Positions 12,986 to 22,560 of a DNA stretch of 64,000 nt are shown one piece after another. The position numbers and the translations under genes are program-made. The notes under the pieces are model-generated. The model was not told the DNA's origin. It made no database searches and saw only the letters and a program-made list of their open reading frames with translations. Within the stretch, counting starts at the first letter, position 1, and every line of letters begins with the position of its first letter. This DNA is from Veillonella sp. VA139 (lineage in GTDB: Bacteria > Bacillota > Negativicutes > Veillonellales > Veillonellaceae), in the NCBI RefSeq assembly GCF_003992005.1, contig NZ_RQVL01000009.1, forward strand, positions 1 to 64,000, in the 5' to 3' direction.

Positions 12986-13008
12986 CTGTGATTAGACTAT
13001 AGAGTGTG

Positions 13009-16000
13009 TTACCAAATATATTTTACGCTTACATTGCCACGGTACCCTTGGTAATAAGAGCCACCTAAATTTCTTTCAAAGCGAACATCGCCATACACAT
13101 ACCAGCGATCACTCGTACGCCACTGTGCACCGATACCTAATTCACCGATAGTGCGACCATAATCACCTCTCAATGTATCTTGACCGATGTGCACTGTATA
13201 GGCATTGGTAAAAGTTTGCCAGATATTGGCTACACCATACACTGTGCGATGTGCAACGCCTTGTCGATTGTAACTTTCACGGGATAAACGAACACCAATA
13301 CGTCCTACCAACGTACCATGTCCCCCATGAGATACCGCTTTATCGGTGCCATGGATACCTTGTAATTTAAGATAGGAATACACTAATTGACCTTGTGGTT
13401 CTAAAATCGTGCGACCATGTTCGTTCTCGCGCAACACATGAGGTCGACCTGCTTCTACAGATCCAGCAAAGCCCCAACTAGATTGTGTTTCTTTACTATG
13501 ACCTACCGCTTCATAGGCATTACGAAGGAAGCTCACTTGTCCAACCCAGTCTACGTATTGATCATGAGCGCCGTATTTCGTTCTTGTTAAACCGATGGAT
13601 AGATTACGTACTGCACCTGTGCCAGTTTGTAAGTCTGTAGCCTGCTGCCCTTTGTCATCTGTATTAAAATTATCATAGAACTTCGCTTGACCATATTGGT
13701 ATGCTACATAAGCACCATTAAAGCTCGTAGTACCATCTTCTTTTGTTTTCACATTCCAATCACGACCTAATTGAATGCCATTTGTATGTAATGTATAGCC
13801 AAATCGATGTCCATTATGATGTCCGTAATCTTTGATGACTTTCGCCCACATTGGATGTTGATCACCATCTTCATGATGGGCATACATGACACGGCTCATC
13901 GGATAGGATTCCATATGACGTTGTTCATGTAACACACGAGGGTTTTCACTACGACGTTCATGCAAAGTACGCAAAATTTGACCCATCATACGCGTGTTCA
14001 CCTCTGGCATTTGCGTATACCCAGGAACACGTTTATCAAGCATCGGCGTTTTATTCAATCCTGTCAATGTCCAGTACCACTCATGTTTATTATCTTTCAC
14101 ACGGTGCGCTAGTTTCAATTCACCTGCACCGGTTGTTTTCGCCACCCCTGTGAAAGCCCCTTCTTCTGTGCCAGCTTCTGTATCGGCACGAACTACCGGT
14201 ACTGAATTTTTATTTAAATCTGCTGCAATGGATCCAATAGATCCATCGATTACTTCTTCTTTGCCATTGGCCGATACAGGTACAATCTTAGTTGTGCCAG
14301 TCGCCGTGCCTGTAATATGTAACAAGTCAGATTTGGAGTTCGTTCCTACATCATCACCTGGGGAATCCCATTTTGTGTTCATCTTCACCGTTCCATCGGT
14401 ACCGATGTAATTCCCATTCAAGGTCAACACATCTTCATAGGATTTATTTACCGTGGTGATAATACCACCAGTATTATTAAAAGTAGATGCGGTAGTACCA
14501 TCTTTTTGTACGGTAGTCACTGTATATTCTGCTTTAGATCCATCTGTCAGGTTAGTACCCGCATCAAGAATACCACCATTAGACAATGTCACTGTGGTAG
14601 CTGTAGCAGTTTGAGGTCCCGTCAAATCTTCCTTCTTCGCCAATCGCCAAGTAGCTCCTGTATCTACGGTCATATTCAAAGTAGACCATTTGTCGGCTTG
14701 AATTAAGCCTGTGACTAGAGCTTTATCTTTAATGGTAGCTGTTAACTCTGAAGTGGCACGTTTCGTTTCATCGGTGGCGGTTATATTTTCTGATTTGGCA
14801 CGAATGAGCCATCCCTTTTTCGCTGCTGTGGCTTCGGATAAGTTGCCAGAAAGAGTGAATTTGGCGTTTTTGACGTTCATTGCGCCCCAGTCAAAACGGC
14901 TGCGTAATACATCTTCTTTACCTAACATGCCAGCTCCCCAGATTAAATCACCATTCTTTTTAAACTCTGCATTTGCTAACACTAAATCATCCACTTCAGA
15001 TGTAGTCGACAATTTTGTATTATGCAAGGTAACCACATTATTAATATTCTCTTTTCCACGAGCTAAGACCTCTTTAAACCTCAAGAAAGAGTTTAAGTTT
15101 ACTACTCCTAAATTTTTATAATCAAAGGTATCAAACACAATAGCATTAGTACTAGATTTAATTTCAGACGCTTCTTTTGTGTTAGCCCCAGTAACAGTGA
15201 ACTTTGAACCGTTATCAAATAGTCGTACCGCTCCAGAACCGCGGTATTCTTTTCTATCCCATGTGACTACACCATTCGTTCCTGTGGTGTCTACGGTCAG
15301 TTTTCCATTTGCTACTACCTGAGCTCCGACTCCAGCATCACCATTCCCTGGTTTACCAATTTTAATACCCGCAGAGTTAACCCCATTAGCCTTTACCGTA
15401 ATCGAAGTGTCACCATCAAATGTGGCTTTCGCATCGGTTCCTGATACATACAGGCCAACTAGATAGTCTGCTACTTTAGCTGCGCTTTTATCTTCTACGG
15501 TAACATTTACAGCACCTGTGCTATGAAATTCAGGTTTTGCTCCATTAGAACGGTATAGACGAATCCCTGACATTTGGTATCCCGTTTCAAACTTACCTTT
15601 AGGAACCGGCACTCCCGTATAATTACCTCGTTTCGTATCTTCTGTATTATTAACTACTATATTGGCATTATTCACAGTAAATTTCGTGGTAGCATCTTTG
15701 TCACCGCCATTCCATCCATAGCCAACAGCCACACCATAGGCTGCATCACTATCGGGACTATGACCTGTATCAGCTTGTCGATTCGACTTCGTCACGGTTA
15801 CATTCAGATTATCAATATTTGTATCAGATGTGCCACGCACAATCATCCCTTTGGGACGGTTATTCACAGCTTTGCTACCAGGGGTAACGGTAATGTTCAA
15901 ATTCTCTGCTGTTAGGTTCGCGCTTGTGATATTCATACCTAAGCTTTCATCTGCACCATTCTCCATAGTTACAGACAAATCTTCTGTACCTGTTATAGTC

Positions 16001-16170
16001 AGCGTCGCTCCATTCGAGACACCTACTCCAGAGTTAGTATACGTATCCGTTCCACCTGTCTCTGTTGTTGTGCTGTTATAAGACTGCTGCAACGCACCAT
16101 AGGATACACTCGTTGTCAGCGCATAGGCCGTTAACATCGCGGCCACACTCATCACACACTTTCTTTTCAT
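13009..16170 (-). CDS. Type V autotransporter adhesin-like outer-membrane protein
   Basis: A 1053-residue secreted/outer-membrane protein. Residues 1-25 are a signal peptide (basic MKRK start, hydrophobic core, SYG-A cleavage). Residues about 26-740 are a Thr/Asn/Gly/Asp-rich, beta-helix-like passenger with repeated short strands. From about residue 780 (MWAKV...) to the C-terminal VKYIW there is an autotransporter beta-barrel ending in an aromatic residue, as needed for BAM insertion. No protease triad is recognised in the passenger, so adhesion or biofilm is the likelier role (inference). The ATG has AAGGAG 8 bases upstream. The promoter spacer holds a G8 tract (see 16239-16267), predicting phase-variable expression. 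It is monocistronic between nicotinamidase and ferredoxin genes. Confidence 0.93.
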   Translation of the reverse strand: MKRKCVMSVAAMLTAYALTTSVSYGALQQSYNSTTTETGGTDTYTNSGVGVSNGATLTITGTEDLSVTMENGADESLGMNITSANLTAENLNITVTPGSKAVNNRPKGMIVRGTSDTNIDNLNVTVTKSNRQADTGHSPDSDAAYGVAVGYGWNGGDKDATTKFTVNNANIVVNNTEDTKRGNYTGVPVPKGKFETGYQMSGIRLYRSNGAKPEFHSTGAVNVTVEDKSAAKVADYLVGLYVSGTDAKATFDGDTSITVKANGVNSAGIKIGKPGNGDAGVGAQVVANGKLTVDTTGTNGVVTWDRKEYRGSGAVRLFDNGSKFTVTGANTKEASEIKSSTNAIVFDTFDYKNLGVVNLNSFLRFKEVLARGKENINNVVTLHNTKLSTTSEVDDLVLANAEFKKNGDLIWGAGMLGKEDVLRSRFDWGAMNVKNAKFTLSGNLSEATAAKKGWLIRAKSENITATDETKRATSELTATIKDKALVTGLIQADKWSTLNMTVDTGATWRLAKKEDLTGPQTATATTVTLSNGGILDAGTNLTDGSKAEYTVTTVQKDGTTASTFNNTGGIITTVNKSYEDVLTLNGNYIGTDGTVKMNTKWDSPGDDVGTNSKSDLLHITGTATGTTKIVPVSANGKEEVIDGSIGSIAADLNKNSVPVVRADTEAGTEEGAFTGVAKTTGAGELKLAHRVKDNKHEWYWTLTGLNKTPMLDKRVPGYTQMPEVNTRMMGQILRTLHERRSENPRVLHEQRHMESYPMSRVMYAHHEDGDQHPMWAKVIKDYGHHNGHRFGYTLHTNGIQLGRDWNVKTKEDGTTSFNGAYVAYQYGQAKFYDNFNTDDKGQQATDLQTGTGAVRNLSIGLTRTKYGAHDQYVDWVGQVSFLRNAYEAVGHSKETQSSWGFAGSVEAGRPHVLRENEHGRTILEPQGQLVYSYLKLQGIHGTDKAVSHGGHGTLVGRIGVRLSRESYNRQGVAHRTVYGVANIWQTFTNAYTVHIGQDTLRGDYGRTIGELGIGAQWRTSDRWYVYGDVRFERNLGGSYYQGYRGNVSVKYIW

Positions 16171-16238
16171 TCTTACCGCTCCTTAACACACAATGTACGC
16201 ACATTAAATGGTGCACAACCACCATCTTGAATACCTCC

Positions 16239-16267
16239 ATTCTACCCCCCCCGATTCCAGTTGTCAA
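16239..16267 (-). promoter_or_regulatory. Autotransporter promoter with a G8 tract in the spacer
   Basis: Read leftward: TTGACA (16267-16262), a 17-base spacer of nine mixed bases followed by eight G (16252-16245), then TAGAAT (16244-16239). The transcript would start about 60 bases before the autotransporter ATG. With eight G the spacer is exactly 17, the optimal length. Confidence 0.85.
16245..16252. repeat. Homopolymer C8 (G8 on the transcribed strand)
   Basis: Eight consecutive C on the plus strand, directly abutting the -10 hexamer of the autotransporter promoter. Runs like this change length by slipped-strand mispairing. Confidence 0.95.
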
Positions 16268-16351
16268 GGACAATCGCCTTTATTTGTGCTCCCTAAAAAC
16301 ACTTTGTGAATTATATACCGATTGGGAGTTCTTTATTCAATTCGTTCTCTC

Positions 16352-16370
16352 GAATGTAGATGCTACATTC
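16352..16370. promoter_or_regulatory. Palindrome upstream of the autotransporter promoter
   Basis: GAATGTAG and CTACATTC, perfect 8-bp arms around ATG, 85 bases upstream of the -35 element. It could be an operator; no known consensus was recognised. The rest of 16271-16480 shows no gene. Confidence 0.35.
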
Positions 16371-16483
16371 ATGCTATAGATAAATATTTCTTATCATCAT
16401 ATGGTGGTCACCCGCCCCTTATAGAACGCTTACCAAAATCTATCTGACCCTACCAGAGACTCTCTTGATACTACAAACATAAA

Positions 16484-16513
16484 AGAGGAATACCGACTCA
16501 TCAGCATTCCTCT
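16484..16513 (-). terminator. Terminator of the nicotinamidase-like gene
   Basis: The perfect arms AGAGGAAT and ATTCCTCT, followed on the minus strand by TTTATG, 37 bases after the stop. Confidence 0.75.
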
Positions 16514-16550
16514 ATCTATTGTATTCTTCTACGTTATACTTGCTTATATA

Positions 16551-17084
16551 TTATTCTTCCACAATGCACTGACACATCTTCATCGTCAACAGTGCCGCCT
16601 CATGGGATTCTCGGGTCACCCCTGCACAACATCTAGCATCTACATGCAAAGGTATTTCCGGTAGGCCCGCTTTCAAAATGAGTGCATTCGATACGACGCA
16701 AATGTCTGTGCATAGACCAACCATCGTAATTGTTTCAATAGATTCCGCTTCATGCATCGCCTTAAGGTGATCCAATAAAGCTAAGGATCCAAAGTTAGGT
16801 TTATCTAACACATCCACTCGTTGTCCTCGTTCACGAGCCACTTCCAACAGGTCATCAGCAATCTCCCAGCCTTTGGTGCCACGGGCACAATGTTCCACCG
16901 GCAAATGCTTCCCCTCTTGGCTTTCAAGATAACCGCCATCGTGGGTATCACGAGTAAACACAATGAGACCAGTAAAATTGCGAATTTTTTCACGTACCGC
17001 CGGTACAATGGCCTGCGCCTGTGGTGAACCTAAAGTTCCATCAATAAAATCATGTTGCATATCTATCACAATCAATACGTTCAT
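16551..17084 (-). CDS. pncA: Nicotinamidase / isochorismatase-family cysteine hydrolase
   Basis: A 177-residue cytosolic amidohydrolase predicted to convert nicotinamide to nicotinate for NAD salvage. The catalytic triad is visible: D8 (VIDMQHDF), K95 (DKPNFGS) and C130 (GLCTDICV). The segment LPVEHCARGTKGWE is characteristic of nicotinamidases rather than isochorismatases. It is a single gene with its own terminator, downstream of ileS on the same strand. Another amide substrate within the family is possible. Confidence 0.85.
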   Translation of the reverse strand: MNVLIVIDMQHDFIDGTLGSPQAQAIVPAVREKIRNFTGLIVFTRDTHDGGYLESQEGKHLPVEHCARGTKGWEIADDLLEVARERGQRVDVLDKPNFGSLALLDHLKAMHEAESIETITMVGLCTDICVVSNALILKAGLPEIPLHVDARCCAGVTRESHEAALLTMKMCQCIVEE

Positions 17085-17108
17085 AGGGCATCTCCTTTGT
17101 TAGAAAGT

Positions 17109-17137
17109 AGGCAAGGAAATGATACATTCCCTTGCCT
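17109..17137 (-). terminator. Terminator of ileS
   Basis: AGGCAAGG and CCTTGCCT form a stem, extended by GAA/TTC pairs, about 48 bases after the ileS stop. The following minus-strand bases are ACTTTCTAAC, only moderately U-rich. Confidence 0.55.
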
Positions 17138-17184
17138 TACCTAAATTACTAGTACTAAACCTTTGACTACTTATGCTATTGTCA

Positions 17185-20031
17185 TTATCCTTTGACTACG
17201 TCAGCACAACGAGCACATAATGTTGGATGATCCCCATCTTGACCAACTGTGTCACGGTGAATCCAGCAACGTTCGCATTTTTCTAACTCAGAAGGAGTTA
17301 CCACGATGGATAAGGCTCCGTCTTCTACTGTTACTGCGTTGGCTGGTGCATTGTTACGGCCTTCCACTACATGTGCTTCAGACACGATTAGCAAGCTAGC
17401 TAGGGAACCCCCGAATCCAGTCAATGCTTGATACGCATCGCCATCTGCATAGACAGTGATAGATGCATCCAAGGAGTGACCGATAGCTTTATCACGGCGA
17501 GCCCCTTCTAAGGCTTTTGTCATTTCGCTACGAAGGTCTAACATCGTCGCCCAACGAGCGGACAATTCTCCGTCCACATGCTCTGCATGACCTTGTGGCC
17601 AATCTGCTAACATCACGCTTTCTTCCATGCCCTCTTCTTTTGGCATGTATTGCCATACTTCTTCGGCTGTGAAAGAAAGAACTGGAGACACCATTTTAAC
17701 TAATGTTGTCAAGATTTCGTAAATTGCAGTTTGCGCACTACGACGAGCTACGTTGTTTTCTTTCTCTGCGTACATTGTATCTTTCAACACGTCTAAGTAG
17801 AAAGAAGATAAATCTACTGTACAGAAGTTATGGATTGTGTGATACAAGATGTGGAATTCATAGTTTTCGTAAGCATTTGTTACTTTTTGACGAACTTCTT
17901 CTAAACGATGCAATGCCCAACGATCCAATTCTGTTAAATCTTTGTAAGCTACTTTATCTGTGTTCGGGTTAAAGTTATCTAAATTACCCAACAAGAAACG
18001 GAATGTGTTACGGATTTTACGATATACTTCCGCCAATTGTTTTACGATATCTTTGGACAAACGCACGTCTGCTTGGTAATCTGCAGAGGATACCCATAAA
18101 CGCATTACGTCAGCACCGTGTACATCGATGATGTCGGAAGGAGCCACTGTATTGCCTACAGATTTAGACATTTTACGGCCTTCCCCGTCCACTACGAAAC
18201 CGTGAGTCAATACGGCATTGTATGGTGCATGACTACGTGTAGCGATACCTGTTAACAAGGAAGAGTTAAACCAACCACGATGTTGGTCGGAACCTTCTAA
18301 GTACATAGCACAAGGTACATCCATTTCATTTTGTTCCAATACGCCAGACCAAGAGCTACCGCTGTCGAACCATACGTCCATGATGTCTGTTTCTTTGTGG
18401 AAAGAATCATGTCCGCAAGATGGACATGTGAATCCTGCTGGCAATAATTCTTTCGCTTCATGAGCCCACCAAGCGTTGGAGCCTTCTTTAGCAAACCATT
18501 CTTGTAAAGAAGAGATGGTATCATCATTGATGATGTGCTCTCCGCAATGGTCGCAATAGTAGATAGGAATTGGCACACCCCACGCACGTTGACGAGAGAT
18601 AACCCAGTCCCCACGGTCTGCAATCATATTATAAATACGGTCATGACCCCATTTAGGAATCCATTGTACTTGCTCGTCGATGGCTTTCAATGCTTCTTGA
18701 CGGTAGCCATCCACGGAAGAGAACCATTGTTCTGTAGCACGATAGATAACAGGGTTTTTACAACGCCAACAATGGGCATATTGGTGACGGATATTGCCTT
18801 TTTGTACCAACGCACCGTTATGAGCTAAGATTTTGATCACTGGCACTTCTGCATCATGGATTTCAACACCAGCTAGTGGTTGTTCTGTATCACCATAGCG
18901 AGGTTCATCTACTTTGGCAATGTAACGACCAGTAGCATCGACTAAGGATAGAATATCAAAATCGATTTTACCTGCATCTTTGTATGCTTTCACCACGTTA
19001 AAGTCATCTTCACCATGAGCAGGAGCAGTATGTACGCAACCTGTACCAGCATCTAATGTAACGTGAGAACCCAACAAGATAGGAGCATTACGATCTGCAA
19101 ATGGATGTTTAAAGTTCGCCAATTCTAATTCGCTACCTTTGAACGTATTCAACACTTCATAGGATTCTACGCCCATTTCTTTGGTAGCTGTTTCAATCAA
19201 GCCATTCGCTAATAACCATGCCTCATCGCCGATTTTCACCCAAGAGTAATCTAATTCTGGATTCACAGAAATCGCTTGGTTGGCAGGCATTGTCCAAGGT
19301 GTTGTTGTCCAGATGACGGAGAACAATTTGGTTGTATCAAGACCTGCTGGCAATGTACTTTCAGCGCCGTTTACGTAAGCAAATTTAACATAGATGGAGA
19401 AAGATTTCTTCTCAGCATATTCAATTTCCGCTTCTGCCAAGGCAGTTTCACAATGTGTACACCAGTATACAGTTTTCAAACCTTTGTAGATGTAACCGCG
19501 TTTCGCCATTTCACCGAACACGCCGATTTGTTTCACTTCGAACTCAGGGCGCAATGTCAAATACGGACGATCCCATTCGCCAAGTACACCGAAACGAATG
19601 AAATCTTTCTTTTGTTCTTCCACACAATTGAGTGCGTATTCACGACATTTGTTACGAAGATCCAGAGGACTCATTTCATGACGGTTCAAACCAGTGTTTT
19701 TAATAACCGCATGCTCGATAGGAAGACCATGTGTATCCCAGCCAGGAATATATGGTGTGTAATGGCCTTGCATCGTTTTATATTTCATCACAATGTCTTT
19801 TAATGTTTTGTTCAAGGCATGACCGATATGCAATTTACCATTTGCGTACGGAGGGCCATCATGTAAAATAAAAGATTTTTTGCCTTTATTTTTAGCTAAG
19901 CGTTTTTCATAAATTTTGTTATCTTCCCAAAACTTGATAAATTCTGGTTCGCGCTTTGGCAAATTACCGCGCATAGGAAATTCTGTTTCAGGCAAGTGCA
20001 AGGTCTTACCATAATCCACTTCATTAGACAT
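17185..20031 (-). CDS. ileS: Isoleucyl-tRNA synthetase
   Basis: A class I synthetase of 948 residues that charges tRNA-Ile and edits valine. HIGH is at residues 68-71, KMSKS at about 620-624, and the C-terminal zinc site CERCW...CARC is near the end. The ATG at 20031 (MSNEVDYGKTLHLPETEFPM) has AGGAGA 7 bases upstream; the open frame continuing to 20085 runs into the T-box terminator and is not coding. It is controlled by the upstream T-box leader, so expression should rise when uncharged tRNA-Ile accumulates. Confidence 0.98.
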   Translation of the reverse strand: MSNEVDYGKTLHLPETEFPMRGNLPKREPEFIKFWEDNKIYEKRLAKNKGKKSFILHDGPPYANGKLHIGHALNKTLKDIVMKYKTMQGHYTPYIPGWDTHGLPIEHAVIKNTGLNRHEMSPLDLRNKCREYALNCVEEQKKDFIRFGVLGEWDRPYLTLRPEFEVKQIGVFGEMAKRGYIYKGLKTVYWCTHCETALAEAEIEYAEKKSFSIYVKFAYVNGAESTLPAGLDTTKLFSVIWTTTPWTMPANQAISVNPELDYSWVKIGDEAWLLANGLIETATKEMGVESYEVLNTFKGSELELANFKHPFADRNAPILLGSHVTLDAGTGCVHTAPAHGEDDFNVVKAYKDAGKIDFDILSLVDATGRYIAKVDEPRYGDTEQPLAGVEIHDAEVPVIKILAHNGALVQKGNIRHQYAHCWRCKNPVIYRATEQWFSSVDGYRQEALKAIDEQVQWIPKWGHDRIYNMIADRGDWVISRQRAWGVPIPIYYCDHCGEHIINDDTISSLQEWFAKEGSNAWWAHEAKELLPAGFTCPSCGHDSFHKETDIMDVWFDSGSSWSGVLEQNEMDVPCAMYLEGSDQHRGWFNSSLLTGIATRSHAPYNAVLTHGFVVDGEGRKMSKSVGNTVAPSDIIDVHGADVMRLWVSSADYQADVRLSKDIVKQLAEVYRKIRNTFRFLLGNLDNFNPNTDKVAYKDLTELDRWALHRLEEVRQKVTNAYENYEFHILYHTIHNFCTVDLSSFYLDVLKDTMYAEKENNVARRSAQTAIYEILTTLVKMVSPVLSFTAEEVWQYMPKEEGMEESVMLADWPQGHAEHVDGELSARWATMLDLRSEMTKALEGARRDKAIGHSLDASITVYADGDAYQALTGFGGSLASLLIVSEAHVVEGRNNAPANAVTVEDGALSIVVTPSELEKCERCWIHRDTVGQDGDHPTLCARCADVVKG

Positions 20032-20047
20032 TGTATTTCTCCTCTCA

Positions 20048-20320
20048 ATAAAAAAAGCACCCGCTCCCCGAAGGGACGAATGCAAATCCGTGGTACCACC
20101 CTACTGATGATTCTTGTGAAAGTAACCCCCAACGAATCATCGCTCAAACATATAACGGTGTCCACCGATGTGAGTACCCCCAGTACGGGCTCCCCAACAT
20201 ATACTCAAAAGTGATCCGCCATGCATTCACCCATGAGGCTTTCACCATCCCTCACTCGCTCGGAGCTACCTTGCATGACCGTCTTTATCAACGTATTAAC
20301 ATATATCGTTGTCAATTACA
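20048..20320 (-). ncRNA. T-box riboswitch leader (Ile-specific) of ileS
   Basis: The conserved T-box AGGGTGGTACCACGG is at 20102-20088, followed by a terminator hairpin (GCATTCGTCCC.../...GGGAGCGGGTGC) with a T7 run ending near 20050. Upstream are Stem I elements (GAGGGATGGTGAAAGCCTC) and a likely specifier codon ATC at 20215-20213. Uncharged tRNA-Ile would pair with the specifier and the T-box to form the antiterminator. Confidence 0.92.
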
Positions 20321-20326
20321 GGTACA

Positions 20327-20355
20327 ATTATATACTATCTGTGGGGCACTTGCAA
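20327..20355 (-). promoter_or_regulatory. Promoter of the ileS T-box leader
   Basis: Read leftward: TTGCAA (20355-20350), a 17-base spacer, then TATAAT (20332-20327). Confidence 0.75.
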
Positions 20356-20401
20356 TAGGGGCAAACACATTCGACGGTGTCAATATGAACGACATATGAT
20401 A

Positions 20402-20431
20402 TTGTCATAGTGTAAACATAGTTAGTATAAA
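20402..20431 (+). promoter_or_regulatory. Candidate promoter for the SUFU-domain gene
   Basis: TTGTCA, 18 bases, TATAAA. A second -10-like TATAAT is present near 20462. Either could drive the rightward pair at 20509-22417. Confidence 0.4.
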
Positions 20432-20508
20432 ATGTTTGTAAGAAGATAGACATGGTTTGATATAATAGATATATCCACTATTTAGTAAGTGCAGAAAAAG
20501 GAGTTACA

Positions 20509-21216
20509 ATGAAGGTAAGTAAAACAGTATTAGTATTAACAGCTATTATGGGGATGACTTGGTTAGGAACATTTGCAATGAATGGTGTCGCTTATACGCC
20601 GGAAGAAGTACCCCAATATGGAATGTTAGTCATAGAAGACGCGGTAGAGCTTGTGTATCCTAATAAATCGATCTATACGAATTATGTTCCTCTGATTCGT
20701 TGGGACCTAGGAGGACCAGATCCTCTAGATAGAGTCGCCATTTATGACGGCGGAGACTATTATAAATATGTCACCTATGGATTAACTGAACTTTATGATA
20801 AAAAAAGTGAAGATAGAACAAAAAGTGGGTTTGGTATGGAATTTACCCTTAAGTTAAAGAAAGATGCCTATGAGGATGAAGAAAAGGAACTCAAAAATGT
20901 AGTTGGGCACTTACAGACTCTTGCGAGAGCCACCAAAGAAGATGGAGAAATTTTTAAACCTTATGAATACATTTATACAGGACAAACTTTTGGCATGGAC
21001 ATAGAGCATAAATCTAACATTGTTGGTTTTATTACAATTCCTGATCCAGAATTAAGAGTTGTACATAACTTTTATGGAAGTGTAGATTTTATTGCATTTA
21101 TTGGTGTAACGGAACAAGAATTACAAGCAGTTATGAAAAAAGAACTTACTGTAAAAGAGTTATACGAAAAACTTGGCAGTGATGTGACAAGTTATACTAG
21201 AAAGTCTGTGATATAG
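20509..21216 (+). CDS. Exported suppressor-of-fused (SUFU) domain protein
   Basis: A 235-residue protein. Residues 1-25 look like a signal peptide or anchor (MKVSKTVLVLTAIMGMTWLG), unusual for this family. The rest matches the SUFU/YqcI-type fold by signature segments: SGFGMEFTLKL near residue 107, the LARATK helix, and the C-terminal IPDPELR...VDFIAFIGVTEQEL. Bacterial SUFU domains are often immunity proteins of polymorphic toxins, but no toxin gene is adjacent. An AAGGAG Shine-Dalgarno is 6 bases before the ATG. The gene is AT-richer than the transporter gene that follows one base later, which suggests separate histories. Confidence 0.7.
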   Translation: MKVSKTVLVLTAIMGMTWLGTFAMNGVAYTPEEVPQYGMLVIEDAVELVYPNKSIYTNYVPLIRWDLGGPDPLDRVAIYDGGDYYKYVTYGLTELYDKKSEDRTKSGFGMEFTLKLKKDAYEDEEKELKNVVGHLQTLARATKEDGEIFKPYEYIYTGQTFGMDIEHKSNIVGFITIPDPELRVVHNFYGSVDFIAFIGVTEQELQAVMKKELTVKELYEKLGSDVTSYTRKSVI

Positions 21217-21217
21217 T

Positions 21218-22417
21218 ATGGAACTTTGGAAACGCACATTATACGTTTGTTTATTTGGTGCCTTCATGGCATCGGTGGGGCTTAGTCAAGCAGCTCCGCT
21301 TATCCCCTTATATTTACAGGACCTAGGCGTCCACGATCAGGGGGACCTCGCCAATTGGTCTGGTCTCGCCATGGGGATGACCTATCTCATGGTGGCCCTC
21401 TTCGCACCCTTTTGGGGTAAGCTGGCCGACCGCAAGGGGCGCAAACTCATTTTATTGCGCGCTAGTCTTGGCATGGCTATTACAAATGCACTCCTCGGCT
21501 TTGCCCAAACTCCAGAGCACATTGTTATCATACGGATTCTAAATGGAATGATTTCCGGATTTTTCTCTGGTTCTATTACACTCGTAGCCACACAAACACC
21601 ACAAACCCAAACGGGCTGGGCCCTAGGACTCTTGTCCGCTGCCAACTTGGGTGGCTCTCTCCTGGGTCCCATGATCGGTGGTTACATCGGTGGTCTTTTT
21701 GGCATTCGCTACGCCTTCTTCATCGTGTCTGCCTTACTAGGGACAGCCTTCCTATCTACCTTATTCTTTGTAAAAGAAGAATTTACACCGCAACCAAAAG
21801 GGGCCTCTCAATCCTTATCCACGTTGAAAGCGTCCATTCCCGACTGGAAAGGACTCATCTACATCTCTGTAGGCTCTTTTATCTTCGCTTTCACTACCAT
21901 GGCAACAGCTCCTATCCTATCTGTATTCGTACAACAAATCGTAGGACAGGGCGCAGAGCACATTGCCCTTTTGGCAGGATTAGCATTTACGGTAACAGGT
22001 CTCGCACAAATGGTGGCTAGTTCTGTCCTCGGTAAATACATCGATAAACTAGGACCACGGTTCATCCTGTGGACTAGTTTCATCTACGTCGGTCTCGTGA
22101 CCATACCACAAGCCTTCGTGACCGACATCTACACCTTGTGCATCTTGCGATTCCTACTTGGCATCGGCCTAGGCGGATTATTACCAGGTATTAATACTTT
22201 CATCTCGAGCATTACCCCAAAAGCATTCGCAGGACAAGTCTTCGCCTATAACCAATCTACCTTGTTTATGGGCTACTTCATCGGATCCCTTGGAGGCTCC
22301 TTTATTGCATCCCAATGGGGGTTCGGAGCAATGTTTATCACCACTGGGGCGATGATTGCCCTCACAGGAGTGTTCTTGAAAGTCACATTAGGGCGTACTC
22401 GAACAGCTAATCATTAA
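21218..22417 (+). CDS. MFS transporter, DHA1-like drug efflux family
   Basis: A 399-residue inner-membrane protein with the 12-helix pattern of the major facilitator superfamily. The loop 2-3 motif A is visible as GKLADRKGRK (about residues 67-76), and motif C-like glycine-rich helix 5 as LGGSLLGPMIGG. It resembles MdtG-type proton-coupled multidrug exporters; the substrate is unknown. The start codon is one base after the SUFU gene stop (TAG-T-ATG) with no clear Shine-Dalgarno, so translation is probably coupled. A terminator follows at 22561. Confidence 0.88.
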   Translation: MELWKRTLYVCLFGAFMASVGLSQAAPLIPLYLQDLGVHDQGDLANWSGLAMGMTYLMVALFAPFWGKLADRKGRKLILLRASLGMAITNALLGFAQTPEHIVIIRILNGMISGFFSGSITLVATQTPQTQTGWALGLLSAANLGGSLLGPMIGGYIGGLFGIRYAFFIVSALLGTAFLSTLFFVKEEFTPQPKGASQSLSTLKASIPDWKGLIYISVGSFIFAFTTMATAPILSVFVQQIVGQGAEHIALLAGLAFTVTGLAQMVASSVLGKYIDKLGPRFILWTSFIYVGLVTIPQAFVTDIYTLCILRFLLGIGLGGLLPGINTFISSITPKAFAGQVFAYNQSTLFMGYFIGSLGGSFIASQWGFGAMFITTGAMIALTGVFLKVTLGRTRTANH

Positions 22418-22560
22418 TTACATTCCTGTAAAATACTGTATATTTTGAAACACTATATACTTCGTATTATATTAGTTCTTTACTACTTAGTATCTGCTAT
22501 ACAATATATACTCATAAGGACACATGCAAGAAACTATTAAAAAATAAATGCAATATAACA

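Noticed and set aside
20032-20085. N-terminal extension of ileS
   Set aside because: It reads through the T-box terminator hairpin and U-tract, which is regulatory RNA.
20205-20250. GTGAAAG copies inside the T-box leader as evidence for the dispersed motif
   Set aside because: Conserved Stem I bases of T-box leaders contain GGTGAAAG-like sequence for structural reasons, so these were not counted.
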